A stretch of DNA of 64,000 nucleotides from Legionella sp. (lineage in GTDB: Bacteria > Pseudomonadota > Gammaproteobacteria > Legionellales > Legionellaceae): the NCBI GenBank assembly GCA_002863045.1, contig PKDH01000014.1:62001-126000 (forward strand), given 5' to 3'. A model generated the notes under the pieces. That model did no database searches. It saw only the letters and a list, made by a program, of their open reading frames with translations, and had not been told where the DNA came from. Positions 25,225-33,757 of this stretch are shown here, piece after piece (positions within the stretch are counted from its first letter, which is position 1; every line of letters starts with the position of its first letter). Both the position numbers and the translations under genes were made by a program.

Positions 25225-27048
25225 GTGACTCAGCTGTTATTAAAGAAAATCGCGGTATTGCCAGGTGATGGTATTGGCATTGAGGTAACGCATGAAGCTG
25301 TTAAAATATTTGCAGCCTTAGGTTTACCCATTGAATTAGAGTTTGGCGATATTGGCTGGGCGTTTTGGCAACGCGAAGGTAATGCTTTGCCACAGCGCAC
25401 GTTGGATTTAATCAAACGCACCCATGCAACTTTATTAGGTGCTATTACCAGCATGCCCAAACGAGAAGCACAAACAGCATTACCAGCTCATCTAAAAGCA
25501 CAACAATATGAATATCTTTCACCTATTATACAGTTGCGCCAACAACTTGATTTGTATGCCAATGTCAGACCTTGCTTTAATATTAGAGGTGACGTAAAAG
25601 CCTTTAATTTGGTAATTATTCGTGAAAATACCGAAGGTTTGTATGCCGGTTTTGATTATCATCCACTACCCCAAACACTTCATAATTTATTACATGCTCA
25701 TCCCAAATGGCGTGCATATGATGCAACCAATATCAGTGCCACCCTGCGTTTGCAATCACAAGCAGGCCTTTTACGGTTATATCGATTTGCATTTGCGTAT
25801 GCCGATACTCATGGATTTAAGCGGGTTACATTGGCGGATAAACCGAATGTGTTACGCCAAAGTAGTGCCTTTGCGCGCGAATTTTTTGAACAAGTCGCAC
25901 AAAACTATCCTCATATTCAAGCTGAGATATTAAATGTGGATGCGGTAGCATTATGGCTTGTCAGGCGTCCTGAAGCGTTTGGGGTGATTGTGGCTGAAAA
26001 TATGTTTGGTGATATTTTATCGGATGTTGGCGCCGGGGTCATGGGTGGTTTAGGTTTTGCACCAAGTGCTAATGTGGGGGAAAAATATACTTATTTTGAA
26101 CCCGTACACGGCAGTGCGCCACGCGTGAGCGCCGGTCAGGCAAATCCTAGCGCGATGTTTTTAACCTGTGCGATGTTGTTGCGTCATTTGGGTTATCAAT
26201 CAGAAGCTTGTGATATTGAGCAGGCTGTGAGTGAAGTGGTGAATACAGGCAAATATGTGACTTATGATGTGGGCGGTCGTGCTACAACAGCTGACATGGC
26301 GTCGGCTATTATTGATACAACACTTAAACGCCAAGCAGCTAAAATTATGCCTACGTTTAGTAAACCTGTGCCTGAGAAAAATGATTTACACACGTTAGCG
26401 CAGTTTGAGGCAGCCGAACTTGCTGATGCGCTTGATTCTCTCAATATTGAAAGTGTCCTTCTAGGCATTCAACCACTTTTGCCTGGAATGAAAATGGTCG
26501 GACCGGTTTTTACTGTTCAATATAAGCCTTATCACCAAAAGCCTGAGCATTTTCAAAATGCAAGTAATTATATTGATAATGTACCCAAAGGGTCGGTGAT
26601 TTTAATAGACAACGACGGGCGTGATGATTGTAGTGCTTGGGGCGATATTCTCACCCAAGTTGCCATACAGCAAGCCATTGCCGGCACGGTTATTCATGGT
26701 GCTTGTCGTGATGCTCATAAGATTCGACAATTAAACTATCCTTTGTTTAGCAAAGCCACCATCACACGCTCAGGCAAAAATAGAGTGTATAAAGCTTGTG
26801 AGCAAATTGAGTTACGAATCGGTGCGGTTTTGATAAAACCTGATGATGTAATATTTGCCGATGATAACGGCGTGCTGGTTATTCCACGCGAGCATCTACC
26901 AACCGTTCTACAAAGAGCTGGGAATATACGTCAAACCGAAAAGCGCATCATAAAAGCCGTGAAATCTGGTATGAGCTTGGCAGCGGCTCGTCAACTGCAT
27001 CGCTATGACCAACCCTGGTTAAACCATGCGGATAAAAAAATATGTTGA
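25225..27048 (+). CDS. Fusion: isocitrate/isopropylmalate-type dehydrogenase plus RraA-like domain
   Basis: 607 residues in one frame from a GTG with AGAGG upstream. Residues 1 to about 365 are a beta-decarboxylating dehydrogenase: Pro-Gly-Asp-Gly-Ile-Gly near the start, Arg-Glu-Asn-Thr-Glu-Gly-Leu-Tyr-Ala-Gly (133-142), Gly-Asp-Ile-Leu-Ser-Asp (metal site, about 269), Glu-Pro-Val-His-Gly-Ser-Ala-Pro (292-299), and an NAD-type Ala-Gly-Gln-Ala-Asn-Pro. After a linker, about 390-600 is an RraA/aldolase-like domain with Gly-Ala-Cys-Arg-Asp (about 492) and Ala-Asp-Asp-Asn-Gly-Val (about 544). The Asn-Thr-Glu-Gly loop suggests an isocitrate- or homoisocitrate-like hydroxyacid rather than isopropylmalate. 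RraA relatives include aldolases and oxaloacetate decarboxylases. Tandem action on one substrate is inferred. Confidence 0.85.
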   Translation: MTQLLLKKIAVLPGDGIGIEVTHEAVKIFAALGLPIELEFGDIGWAFWQREGNALPQRTLDLIKRTHATLLGAITSMPKREAQTALPAHLKAQQYEYLSPIIQLRQQLDLYANVRPCFNIRGDVKAFNLVIIRENTEGLYAGFDYHPLPQTLHNLLHAHPKWRAYDATNISATLRLQSQAGLLRLYRFAFAYADTHGFKRVTLADKPNVLRQSSAFAREFFEQVAQNYPHIQAEILNVDAVALWLVRRPEAFGVIVAENMFGDILSDVGAGVMGGLGFAPSANVGEKYTYFEPVHGSAPRVSAGQANPSAMFLTCAMLLRHLGYQSEACDIEQAVSEVVNTGKYVTYDVGGRATTADMASAIIDTTLKRQAAKIMPTFSKPVPEKNDLHTLAQFEAAELADALDSLNIESVLLGIQPLLPGMKMVGPVFTVQYKPYHQKPEHFQNASNYIDNVPKGSVILIDNDGRDDCSAWGDILTQVAIQQAIAGTVIHGACRDAHKIRQLNYPLFSKATITRSGKNRVYKACEQIELRIGAVLIKPDDVIFADDNGVLVIPREHLPTVLQRAGNIRQTEKRIIKAVKSGMSLAAARQLHRYDQPWLNHADKKIC

Positions 27049-27905
27049 ACCCTTTAAATGATTTTCGTTTTATTGATGTGCATTATCATGCCAACCCTGA
27101 CTTGTATGACCGTCGCCATAGTGCGATTGCCGCAGGGCGTTTATACCAAAAATATCACGGTGCGGTGGTGTTAAAAAGCCATTTAGGTTCTACGGCGGTA
27201 CAGGCAAGCATCGCGCAGCAAGAAGGCTATCCGGTATTACCTTCGCTGGTACTTAATGATATTGCCGGTGGGTTTGAGCATCGGGTGATTGTGCGCGCCC
27301 TACTTGAGTATAAACCTTTGATTGCCGCACGCATGTTGGTGCATTTGCCGACCATTACAGGCAGAGCCTATACTTCACGATTAACGCGTCAACTAAATCA
27401 TGCGCAGTATAAAACCATCAGCCAAAAACCGTTGACAGTATTCAATGAGCATAATCAACTAAGGCCGGCAGTTAAGGAGTTATTTAAAGTAGCAGCAAAT
27501 GAACCCATTGTTATCTCAACAGGGCATGCCTCAAAAGCTGAAACCTATGCTTTAATTGAGGAAATAGGCAAATATCCGCACAGTAAACTCATGCTAAATC
27601 AGCCAGCCAACCCATTAACAGGGCTGGATGCAAAAGCCTTGCTTGAAATTTCCGCGCAACCCAATGTATTTATTGAGCAAACAGCATTAACGTATTTATT
27701 GGGCCATCAAAGTAAGGCGGACTTTAAAGCAGTGTTAACCAGTATCCCACACGTTATTTATAGCTCTGATTTAGGCCAGACCAGCCAAATCGATGTGCCT
27801 GAATTCATCACGCAAAGCCAACATTATTTTAAATTGTTTGGCATTACCAAAGAACGCGAAGCATCGATATGGCGATATAACCCCATCAATATGCTGAAAC
27901 TTTAA
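27042..27905 (+). CDS. Amidohydrolase-like (DUF6282-type) protein
   Basis: 287 residues. The N-terminus has Phe-Ile-Asp-Val-His-Tyr-His-Ala-Asn-Pro, a His-x-His metal site at the end of strand 1 as in TIM-barrel metal hydrolases. Later come Ser-Thr-Gly-His-Ala-Ser (about 165), a Leu-Asn-Gln-Pro-Ala segment, and Tyr-Ser-Ser-Asp-Leu-Gly near 246, where the family's last metal-binding Asp is expected. The pattern fits the DUF6282 group as I remember it. It overlaps the fusion gene by seven bases, so the two are co-translated and probably share a pathway. It ends convergent with, and overlapping by four bases, the next gene. Confidence 0.7.
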   Translation: MLNPLNDFRFIDVHYHANPDLYDRRHSAIAAGRLYQKYHGAVVLKSHLGSTAVQASIAQQEGYPVLPSLVLNDIAGGFEHRVIVRALLEYKPLIAARMLVHLPTITGRAYTSRLTRQLNHAQYKTISQKPLTVFNEHNQLRPAVKELFKVAANEPIVISTGHASKAETYALIEEIGKYPHSKLMLNQPANPLTGLDAKALLEISAQPNVFIEQTALTYLLGHQSKADFKAVLTSIPHVIYSSDLGQTSQIDVPEFITQSQHYFKLFGITKEREASIWRYNPINMLKL

Positions 27906-29815
27906 TAAGAATATGACGGCATACTGTCCCGCTCTACGTCAATAAGTTGTATGCACCTTCTACTCGCCGCCAGATATTGTTCGCTTCTTTTGATATCTTG
28001 ATGTTCATTGGCTGTTTGTGCGTGCATTTTATAAGCTCGGGCTAGTTGCTGCCAATACTCTTCTTCTAAACTAGAATTATTAGATTCGTAAATAATTTCT
28101 TCAAAAGATGTTTGGATGATTTCTATAAAATAACTTAATGATTCTGTTGTCGAATCAATGGCGTTTAATAAACCGAAATAGTGGCTGATAACTTTTTCAA
28201 AGAATTCTTCTTGCTTTGTCGGCTCTGATGTTTGATGTGTTTTTTCCATCGCATCAACAAAGTAGATTTTTGATAAGTCTATAATACGTTCGACATATTC
28301 GTTTTTATCATTTTGGTAAGCACAGATTGCGGCTTGTAGATAAACTTGACCAATATCTGATAAAAATAGCACCTTTTCTTGAATTTCATCATGGTTAATT
28401 GCTCTGGTAAACAAAGCTTTTGATTTGGATATGTAAGTGTCACAAACATTTGTTATTAATGTATCATCACATAAAAAAGCATATTTTAAATAAATCACAC
28501 CTTTGGCAAAAAAATAAGCATGTTCAGGTAATAAATCAAGTATAGTTTGGTAAAAACTCAGGGCATCTTGTAATGTTTCATTGTTAATTGCATTGTTTGA
28601 TGCAAATAGAGCTTTCGATAAAAACTCATCGTTAATTAAAAAAGAATTGATATTTTCTAGAAATTTAGTGAAATGATATCGTTTGATATTGACAAATTCT
28701 AACTGTGCTTTTAGATAATTTTTCTGAGATAAATAATCTTTCATTTGTGTAAAATATTGATCAAATGATGAGGCGTTGGTTTTATAAGGTGCAAATATAG
28801 AAAACGTAAGAGCGCGAACTTGCGCATTTTTTTGATAAATTTCAACCAGATTAGTACTTGTTTCTTTTAAAAAGACTTCAAGCTTTGTAACAAGCTCTTT
28901 AAATAGCAACGCAGGTTGTAAAGCTTTTATGCGCACTAAATGTGAGCGAGCATCGCTTATCAAGCTGATACTTGATGATTTTTTGTTAGCATAAGCTTCA
29001 CGAATAGCATATTGGCAATAAACTTCGATAAGCTTTGCTATGCTAGAGAGGATATCAAATGATAAATCTTCGCGAGTTGGGTTATTGTTTAGCTTAAATA
29101 TTTCAATAAGGTATTTTGTTTCATCTAGAAAAAGAGGCAAAAAAGACTTGCTCTTATCGACTGCGATTTGATTAATATTTGAGATAATTTGCAGATATTG
29201 CTGCAGAATTGAACCGAGCCAATAATTGCTTGAGTGTACATTGTGTTGTTGACGATATTGCTCAGCCGTAAAATAAGTTTTTCTAATAGCGATTAAAGAT
29301 GCCTCGGGACTTTGCCCATCTAAATAACTATCTTGTGCCCTGTCTAAAAGATCAACAATATTATAGTAATAATCCTTCATTTTTTGACCACTCACTTCAA
29401 TAGGCAATGTTTCTTGATGAGTTCTGGTATCTTGTCCGATGGTACTTGATAGCGCCATCGTAATACTTAACAGGTTTATTTCTTCAGAGGTTAGATGTTG
29501 AATTGCAACAAAGTTATCATGAAAATTTTTTAATAAAGTTTGTTTCTTTTCGAGTACCTCTGACGCTGTGAGGGTCAATATTTCAATATTTATAATTGCT
29601 TGATTTGAATTGAGTGAAATAGACTGTGTGTCAAGCTCAGCTAAGGCTAATAAAAACTTATCTATATGAGAAGAATTTGTCAGCTTTGTTTTAAATTCAG
29701 TATTTTTTTTTAAATCAAGAAAACACTCGTAGGCTAAGATATAGTTGCCATTTTGCAACAATTGTAAAAAATTTTGATAGTTATCAGAAAAAGTCATAAA
29801 AGAAAGAGTATTCAA
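27902..29815 (-). CDS. Large helical protein, unrecognised (637 aa)
   Basis: 637 residues without signal peptide or membrane helices. The sequence is almost wholly amphipathic helix, with many Tyr, Phe and Leu at about 34-residue spacing (for example Asn-Tyr-Ile-Leu-Ala-Tyr-Glu-Cys-Phe and Lys-Asn-Tyr-Leu-Lys-Ala-Gln-Leu-Glu-Phe), consistent with diverged TPR-like helical repeats. No catalytic motif was found. An inner ATG seven codons in is an alternative start. It lies next to a eukaryotic-type U-box gene, divergent from it. A secreted effector or a cytosolic scaffold are both possible; I do not assign one. Confidence 0.7.
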   Translation of the reverse strand: MNTLSFMTFSDNYQNFLQLLQNGNYILAYECFLDLKKNTEFKTKLTNSSHIDKFLLALAELDTQSISLNSNQAIINIEILTLTASEVLEKKQTLLKNFHDNFVAIQHLTSEEINLLSITMALSSTIGQDTRTHQETLPIEVSGQKMKDYYYNIVDLLDRAQDSYLDGQSPEASLIAIRKTYFTAEQYRQQHNVHSSNYWLGSILQQYLQIISNINQIAVDKSKSFLPLFLDETKYLIEIFKLNNNPTREDLSFDILSSIAKLIEVYCQYAIREAYANKKSSSISLISDARSHLVRIKALQPALLFKELVTKLEVFLKETSTNLVEIYQKNAQVRALTFSIFAPYKTNASSFDQYFTQMKDYLSQKNYLKAQLEFVNIKRYHFTKFLENINSFLINDEFLSKALFASNNAINNETLQDALSFYQTILDLLPEHAYFFAKGVIYLKYAFLCDDTLITNVCDTYISKSKALFTRAINHDEIQEKVLFLSDIGQVYLQAAICAYQNDKNEYVERIIDLSKIYFVDAMEKTHQTSEPTKQEEFFEKVISHYFGLLNAIDSTTESLSYFIEIIQTSFEEIIYESNNSSLEEEYWQQLARAYKMHAQTANEHQDIKRSEQYLAASRRCIQLIDVERDSMPSYSY

Positions 29816-30004
29816 ATTATTTGTTCATTATATTACCACTAAATTTTAATTTAATACACTATCAACCATATAATTGCATGCTAAATAAAATGTGTGTATT
29901 AACCGAGCGAATGATGGGGATGACGCCATAAGCTAGGCATTCGTAGTCAAATTAAAAGCTATTTGCTATGCTGCTCGTTCAATTGATTGCGATAAGGACA
30001 TGCT

Positions 30005-30478
30005 ATGACCAAAACCACTCAACCCACATCAGAAGAGCCTTATGTTGACCATATCAGCTTAAAAACAGTCAGTGAAATGCAAGACCCAGTTTTAACACCA
30101 AGCGGTTCTATTTATGATAGAGCTGATATCGAGCGTTGGATTGCAGCGAATGGCCATGACCCTATTACTCGCAAATCCTTAACCAAAAAGATGCTGTGTT
30201 CGATTAATAAAAGCGCGCTTGTTGGGTGTGATGCCGCTACACAAATTGAAAATCTAACCAACAATCATCAGGATGAAATAACTGATTTACAGTCAGCTCA
30301 TGCCAAAATACAAACGCAACTTAAAACCTTACAAGCACAAAATAAAGCAATGAGCGAAACTTTAGCCACCATACAAGCAGAAAACGCGCCAAAAAGAAGC
30401 TGGTTTAGCTTTTTTTGTTGTGGCGGTAACCCCCAATCTCAAGAAGCGGCATTGCAACCGGATGCACCGCCTTTTTAA
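30005..30478 (+). CDS. U-box protein with coiled coil and Cys-Cys tail (effector candidate)
   Basis: 157 residues from an ATG with AAGGA upstream. Residues about 15-75 are a U-box: Met-Gln-Asp-Pro-Val-Leu-Thr-Pro-Ser-Gly-Ser-Ile-Tyr-Asp-Arg (25-39), then Ile-Glu-Arg-Trp-Ile and His-Asp-Pro-Ile-Thr-Arg (51-56), very close to the U-box of eukaryotic E3 ubiquitin ligases such as CHIP. Residues about 86-127 form a coiled coil. The tail has Trp-Phe-Ser-Phe-Phe-Cys-Cys-Gly-Gly (133-141), an arrangement that could accept palmitate in a host cell. Bacterial U-box proteins (LubX and GobX of Legionella) are Dot/Icm-secreted E3 ligases that act in the host. Secretion of this one is inferred. Confidence 0.85.
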   Translation: MTKTTQPTSEEPYVDHISLKTVSEMQDPVLTPSGSIYDRADIERWIAANGHDPITRKSLTKKMLCSINKSALVGCDAATQIENLTNNHQDEITDLQSAHAKIQTQLKTLQAQNKAMSETLATIQAENAPKRSWFSFFCCGGNPQSQEAALQPDAPPF

Positions 30479-30485
30479 CTAAACC

Positions 30486-31178
30486 TTAGAAGGATAAAAC
30501 CTGATTTTGCCAATCAAGTAATTGCCCGCTTTGCTCTGGCACAAGCGTGTCTCTGACCTCTAAACAGTAACGCGCGGCCTCCGAGGGGCTAAACACGCGA
30601 TGTTTAATATGTTGGGAAAAAGGTTGCGATAAAGCAGTATCCACAGTGCCTGGGTGATAAGCAATTAAACTTGTTTTAGGAAAGTTAACGCGCCATTCAA
30701 GTGCAGTGGTTTTAACGAGCATATTGAGCATGGCTTTGCTCATGCGATAGCTATACCAGCCACCGAGCTTGTTATCGGTGATGCTACCAACTTTGGCCGA
30801 AAAGCACATTACTTTAAGGGTTGTGTTGGCGTTAAGTACAAAGCTTAATGCTTGTAACCAACAAAGTGTGGGGTAAACATTGGCGGCAATATTTTTTTCA
30901 AGCCATGTTGTTTTAAGTTGTCGAATGCTTTTTTCAGGCCGATTAGAGGCATCATGCAGCAGGCCTGAGGTGATGATAAGCGTGTCAGGTAGCTTATGGT
31001 GTTTAACAAAATCAAGAACAGCCAAGGGGGTTTTATAATCAAGTGTTGCGGTTAGAAAAGGCTTGGCATCGAGCACTCGGCGGCTAATAAGCATGACTGT
31101 TTCACCTAATTCATAACAGCTTTGGGCCAAATTCAGGCCAATGCCACCCGCACCAATTATCCAGGTATGTCGGCTCAT
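30486..31178 (-). CDS. Short-chain dehydrogenase/reductase
   Basis: 230 residues with an N-terminal Rossmann motif Gly-Ala-Gly-Gly-Ile-Gly (8-13), a Ser-Gly-Leu-Leu where SDRs have Asn-Asn-Ala-Gly, and the catalytic Tyr-x-x-x-Lys as Tyr-Ser-Tyr-Arg-Met-Ser-Lys near 156-162. The layout fits the CsgA/C-factor group of SDR proteins, which are NAD(P)-dependent oxidoreductases of varied substrate. It ends just past the U-box gene stop, on the opposite strand. The physiological substrate cannot be told. Confidence 0.85.
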   Translation of the reverse strand: MSRHTWIIGAGGIGLNLAQSCYELGETVMLISRRVLDAKPFLTATLDYKTPLAVLDFVKHHKLPDTLIITSGLLHDASNRPEKSIRQLKTTWLEKNIAANVYPTLCWLQALSFVLNANTTLKVMCFSAKVGSITDNKLGGWYSYRMSKAMLNMLVKTTALEWRVNFPKTSLIAYHPGTVDTALSQPFSQHIKHRVFSPSEAARYCLEVRDTLVPEQSGQLLDWQNQVLSF

Positions 31179-31246
31179 AAGTTAAGTACAATTAAATTAA
31201 CAAGAAAGTGTAGGAATGTTTATCATAAAAAACCAAGGAGAGAAAC

Positions 31247-31669
31247 ATGGTGTATTTAAAATTAGCGCTGGTAAGTGCTTTGGTATTGTTGTCCCTGGAC
31301 ACCATCTGGTTAAGTTTTATTGCCAAATCTTGGTATAAAACTTATTACGCGCCGTGGCTGCGCCTTGATGATGCAGGTCAATTACAGATTATTTGGTGGG
31401 CGGCAGGTTTGGTGTATGTGTTATTGATAACTGGCTTATTAGGTTTGGTGGTGCCATTGGCCAATCATGATATGTGGCGTGCCCTAGGATTTGGTGCTTT
31501 GTTTGGCTGTATTACCTATGGCGTTTATGATTTTACCTGTTTAGCGATTTTTAAACAGATGCCTGTTGGCATGGCATTTGTCGATTGGGCTTGGGGTACT
31601 TTTGTTTGTGCGGTTTCAGCATGCATCACGGTATGGGCGCATAATGGTTTTAAAGCAACCCTGTTATAA
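31247..31669 (+). CDS. DUF2177 family membrane protein
   Basis: 140 residues with four membrane helices. The first helix ends Leu-Asp-Thr-Ile-Trp-Leu, the form Leu-Asp-x-x-Trp-Leu seen in DUF2177 proteins, and near residue 90 Gly-Val-Tyr-Asp-Phe-Thr-Cys is the second conserved block. AAGGAGAG lies just before the ATG. The function of the family is not known to me. It is divergent from the SDR gene with about 70 bases between. Confidence 0.85.
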   Translation: MVYLKLALVSALVLLSLDTIWLSFIAKSWYKTYYAPWLRLDDAGQLQIIWWAAGLVYVLLITGLLGLVVPLANHDMWRALGFGALFGCITYGVYDFTCLAIFKQMPVGMAFVDWAWGTFVCAVSACITVWAHNGFKATLL

Positions 31670-31673
31670 AAAA

Positions 31674-31701
31674 TACCCCACGCATTATCATGGGTGGGGT
31701 A
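31674..31701 (-). terminator. Terminator between the DUF2177 and outer-membrane genes
   Basis: An eight-base-pair perfect stem (TACCCCAC with GTGGGGTA) with a 12-base loop. Read on the minus strand the stem is followed by a run of six T, so it is a proper terminator for the minus-strand outer-membrane gene. Read on the plus strand the following bases are A, so for the DUF2177 gene it would be weaker. Confidence 0.8.
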
Positions 31702-31712
31702 AAAATTGCAGA

Positions 31713-32561
31713 TTAAGCAAATTGATAAACGACGGACAATTTGACTTGCTGCGTGCTTGGGTGGTCAAGGCTTGTTGTACCATTATGAACATAACTTATA
31801 GGTGGGAAGGCCGGGTCAATGGCATACACAGTGGCAGAGGAGCCATTCACTTTCATGCTTTCAAATTGTGTCCAGTTATAGTCTAAACGCAGGCTTAGGC
31901 TATGGCTCAGGTGTTTTTTTATTCCTACACCAAGCATAAGGCCATTTAAGTTTTGATGACTATGAACAGTTGTAAGAGGCAATGACCCATACGCTGCTAA
32001 AACATCTTGATTCAATGGTGAAATCGCACCAGGGCTACCGGAGATATTAAATTCACTGATTTGCCAACCGATTAAGCCAAATAAGTCAATGCCATTAAAT
32101 GCATGAAATGTTGGCAATAAAGACAAACCTGCTGCCCATTTTTGTTCAATTTTGCCGGTGTGATTGACGGATAATAATTGAACGCCATTTTGCGCAACAA
32201 CCGTAGCGCCAGAATTGAATTTTTTTGCAATATTACCTGCATTGGCTTGTGCTTCTAAGCTTAATGAAAATTGTGGACGCATGTAATAGTCATATCCAAC
32301 AAAAATTTGACCACCAAAGCCATGCATATTCGCAGAATACGTTTGATTAAAATTTTCAAAAGCTATCAGAGAAAAAGGCGTATTAAGCGCTGTCACTTGA
32401 TTGTGCGCTAAATTCACATCAACCCAGCTATGGTTGACCCCGCCACCCACATATAAACCACTTAAAGACCCAGCAGTGCTACCCATACTGCCTGCATGAA
32501 GTTGAGTTGAAAGAATAAAAATACTGAATAGGCCTGTGAATATGTAACGATGCTGCTGCAT
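31713..32561 (-). CDS. Outer-membrane beta-barrel protein
   Basis: 282 residues with a signal peptide ending near Leu-His-Ala. The mature part is rich in alternating aromatic and small residues forming amphipathic strands (Gly-Leu-Tyr-Val-Gly-Gly-Gly-Val, Gln-Ile-Phe-Val-Gly-Tyr-Asp-Tyr, Leu-Arg-Leu-Asp-Tyr-Asn-Trp) and ends with Tyr-Gln-Phe-Ala, near the aromatic C-terminus expected for barrel insertion. It resembles the eight-stranded OmpA/OmpW-like or porin-like barrels. The ATG has AAGGGAGC upstream. It is followed by a terminator and preceded by a second exported-protein gene on the same strand only 25 bases away. Confidence 0.8.
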   Translation of the reverse strand: MQQHRYIFTGLFSIFILSTQLHAGSMGSTAGSLSGLYVGGGVNHSWVDVNLAHNQVTALNTPFSLIAFENFNQTYSANMHGFGGQIFVGYDYYMRPQFSLSLEAQANAGNIAKKFNSGATVVAQNGVQLLSVNHTGKIEQKWAAGLSLLPTFHAFNGIDLFGLIGWQISEFNISGSPGAISPLNQDVLAAYGSLPLTTVHSHQNLNGLMLGVGIKKHLSHSLSLRLDYNWTQFESMKVNGSSATVYAIDPAFPPISYVHNGTTSLDHPSTQQVKLSVVYQFA

Positions 32562-32586
32562 ATTTGCTCCCTTAAATTATTAAAAT

Positions 32587-33576
32587 TTAAAATCGTGATG
32601 AGTTACTTAAAAATGGCGCAAATGATGGGCAATTTGTTCCAAAGGGCAATGCTGCAGTATTTTGTAGACTACCGCTTCCCATAATCATATTGAACAATGC
32701 AGGATTATTGGTAAATAAATTTCCTGATCTTAAGTTTAAATCTCCATCACCTGGATTAATGGAAACGGTAGAATTACTACATAAAACAGGCCCTAACGGC
32801 GCATAAGTATTACTACCTTCAAAACTTGAGGCAGTTGCTGAATCAACAATGGGGTTGAGCAGCCATCCTTGATAATCACTATCCCAATCGATGCCGTCGT
32901 CTTGCGCACGATTAATTTGAGCATTTTGCACCGTTGCATCACCGCCGAAAAGCTCAATGCCATCATCACCTGAGTCATTAACGATGATGTCATTTAATAA
33001 GGTACCACGACCACAGCCGCCTAGTGTGAGTGCATTAGTATCAGCACCTGTAACGGCATTGCCTTGACCTAAGCTGTTGATGGTCACGTGATTTAAAATA
33101 CCGCACGAATCGTTTCTAAAATTGGTTGGATTTAATGAGCCGTAATTGTATAAAGAACCTGCACTTTCGCATTCACTGCCAAAGCCCTCAGTACATAAAT
33201 TCGTATCACTACTTTGGATGGCATCGCGACCAAGCATCATAATACCTTTGGCTGTATTATTTTGTGCGTTAAAAATTACCCGATTTGTTGGAGTACCTAA
33301 TGCCAGCAATTGCCCAGCTTTACGACCATCATTTCCATAACTTAAAATAACCAAGCCCGCATTTGCAGTAAAATTAAGGGTCGTGCCAGGCTGCAAAAGC
33401 AGTGTACCATTAGCAATGTAATTCACCCCAGTTACCGTAATATTGCCAGATAAGCCCTCGGTATAACCATTTAAATCTTTATAACCACCACTTAAATTAA
33501 TAGCAGCAAAGGCTTGGGTGACCAAGCATGCGGAAATAGCCGTTTGAACAAAAGCATGTTTAATCTTTAACATCAT
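32587..33576 (-). CDS. Secreted protein, probable beta-helix
   Basis: 329 residues from the ATG at 33576, chosen because AAGGA lies seven bases before it and it begins a clean signal peptide (Val-Thr-Gln-Ala-Phe-Ala). A longer frame reaches 33687 but has no support. The mature protein is Asn- and Gly-rich with regular turns (Val-Asn-Tyr-Ile-Ala-Asn-Gly-Thr-Leu-Leu-Leu, Leu-Asn-Asp-Ile-Ile-Val-Asn-Asp-Ser-Gly-Asp-Asp-Gly-Ile-Glu), suggestive of a right-handed parallel beta-helix. Several cysteines could form disulphides. The function is unknown; surface attachment or binding is a guess. The downstream barrel gene follows after 25 bases and may be co-transcribed. Confidence 0.75.
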   Translation of the reverse strand: MMLKIKHAFVQTAISACLVTQAFAAINLSGGYKDLNGYTEGLSGNITVTGVNYIANGTLLLQPGTTLNFTANAGLVILSYGNDGRKAGQLLALGTPTNRVIFNAQNNTAKGIMMLGRDAIQSSDTNLCTEGFGSECESAGSLYNYGSLNPTNFRNDSCGILNHVTINSLGQGNAVTGADTNALTLGGCGRGTLLNDIIVNDSGDDGIELFGGDATVQNAQINRAQDDGIDWDSDYQGWLLNPIVDSATASSFEGSNTYAPLGPVLCSNSTVSINPGDGDLNLRSGNLFTNNPALFNMIMGSGSLQNTAALPFGTNCPSFAPFLSNSSRF

Positions 33577-33757
33577 CTTAATATCCTTATATCGATTGAA
33601 AAAATGAGTAAATTTGTTGATAAATTTGGTGAAATTTTTCGTAGAAATTAAAAAACTAAAAGATTTCTTAACCTCAGTCAAGCTCACCGATGGATAGACT
33701 TGGTATTAAAAATTAGGGTACTCTTTGGCATTTTGTTATTTTGAAAAGGATTTGCTA

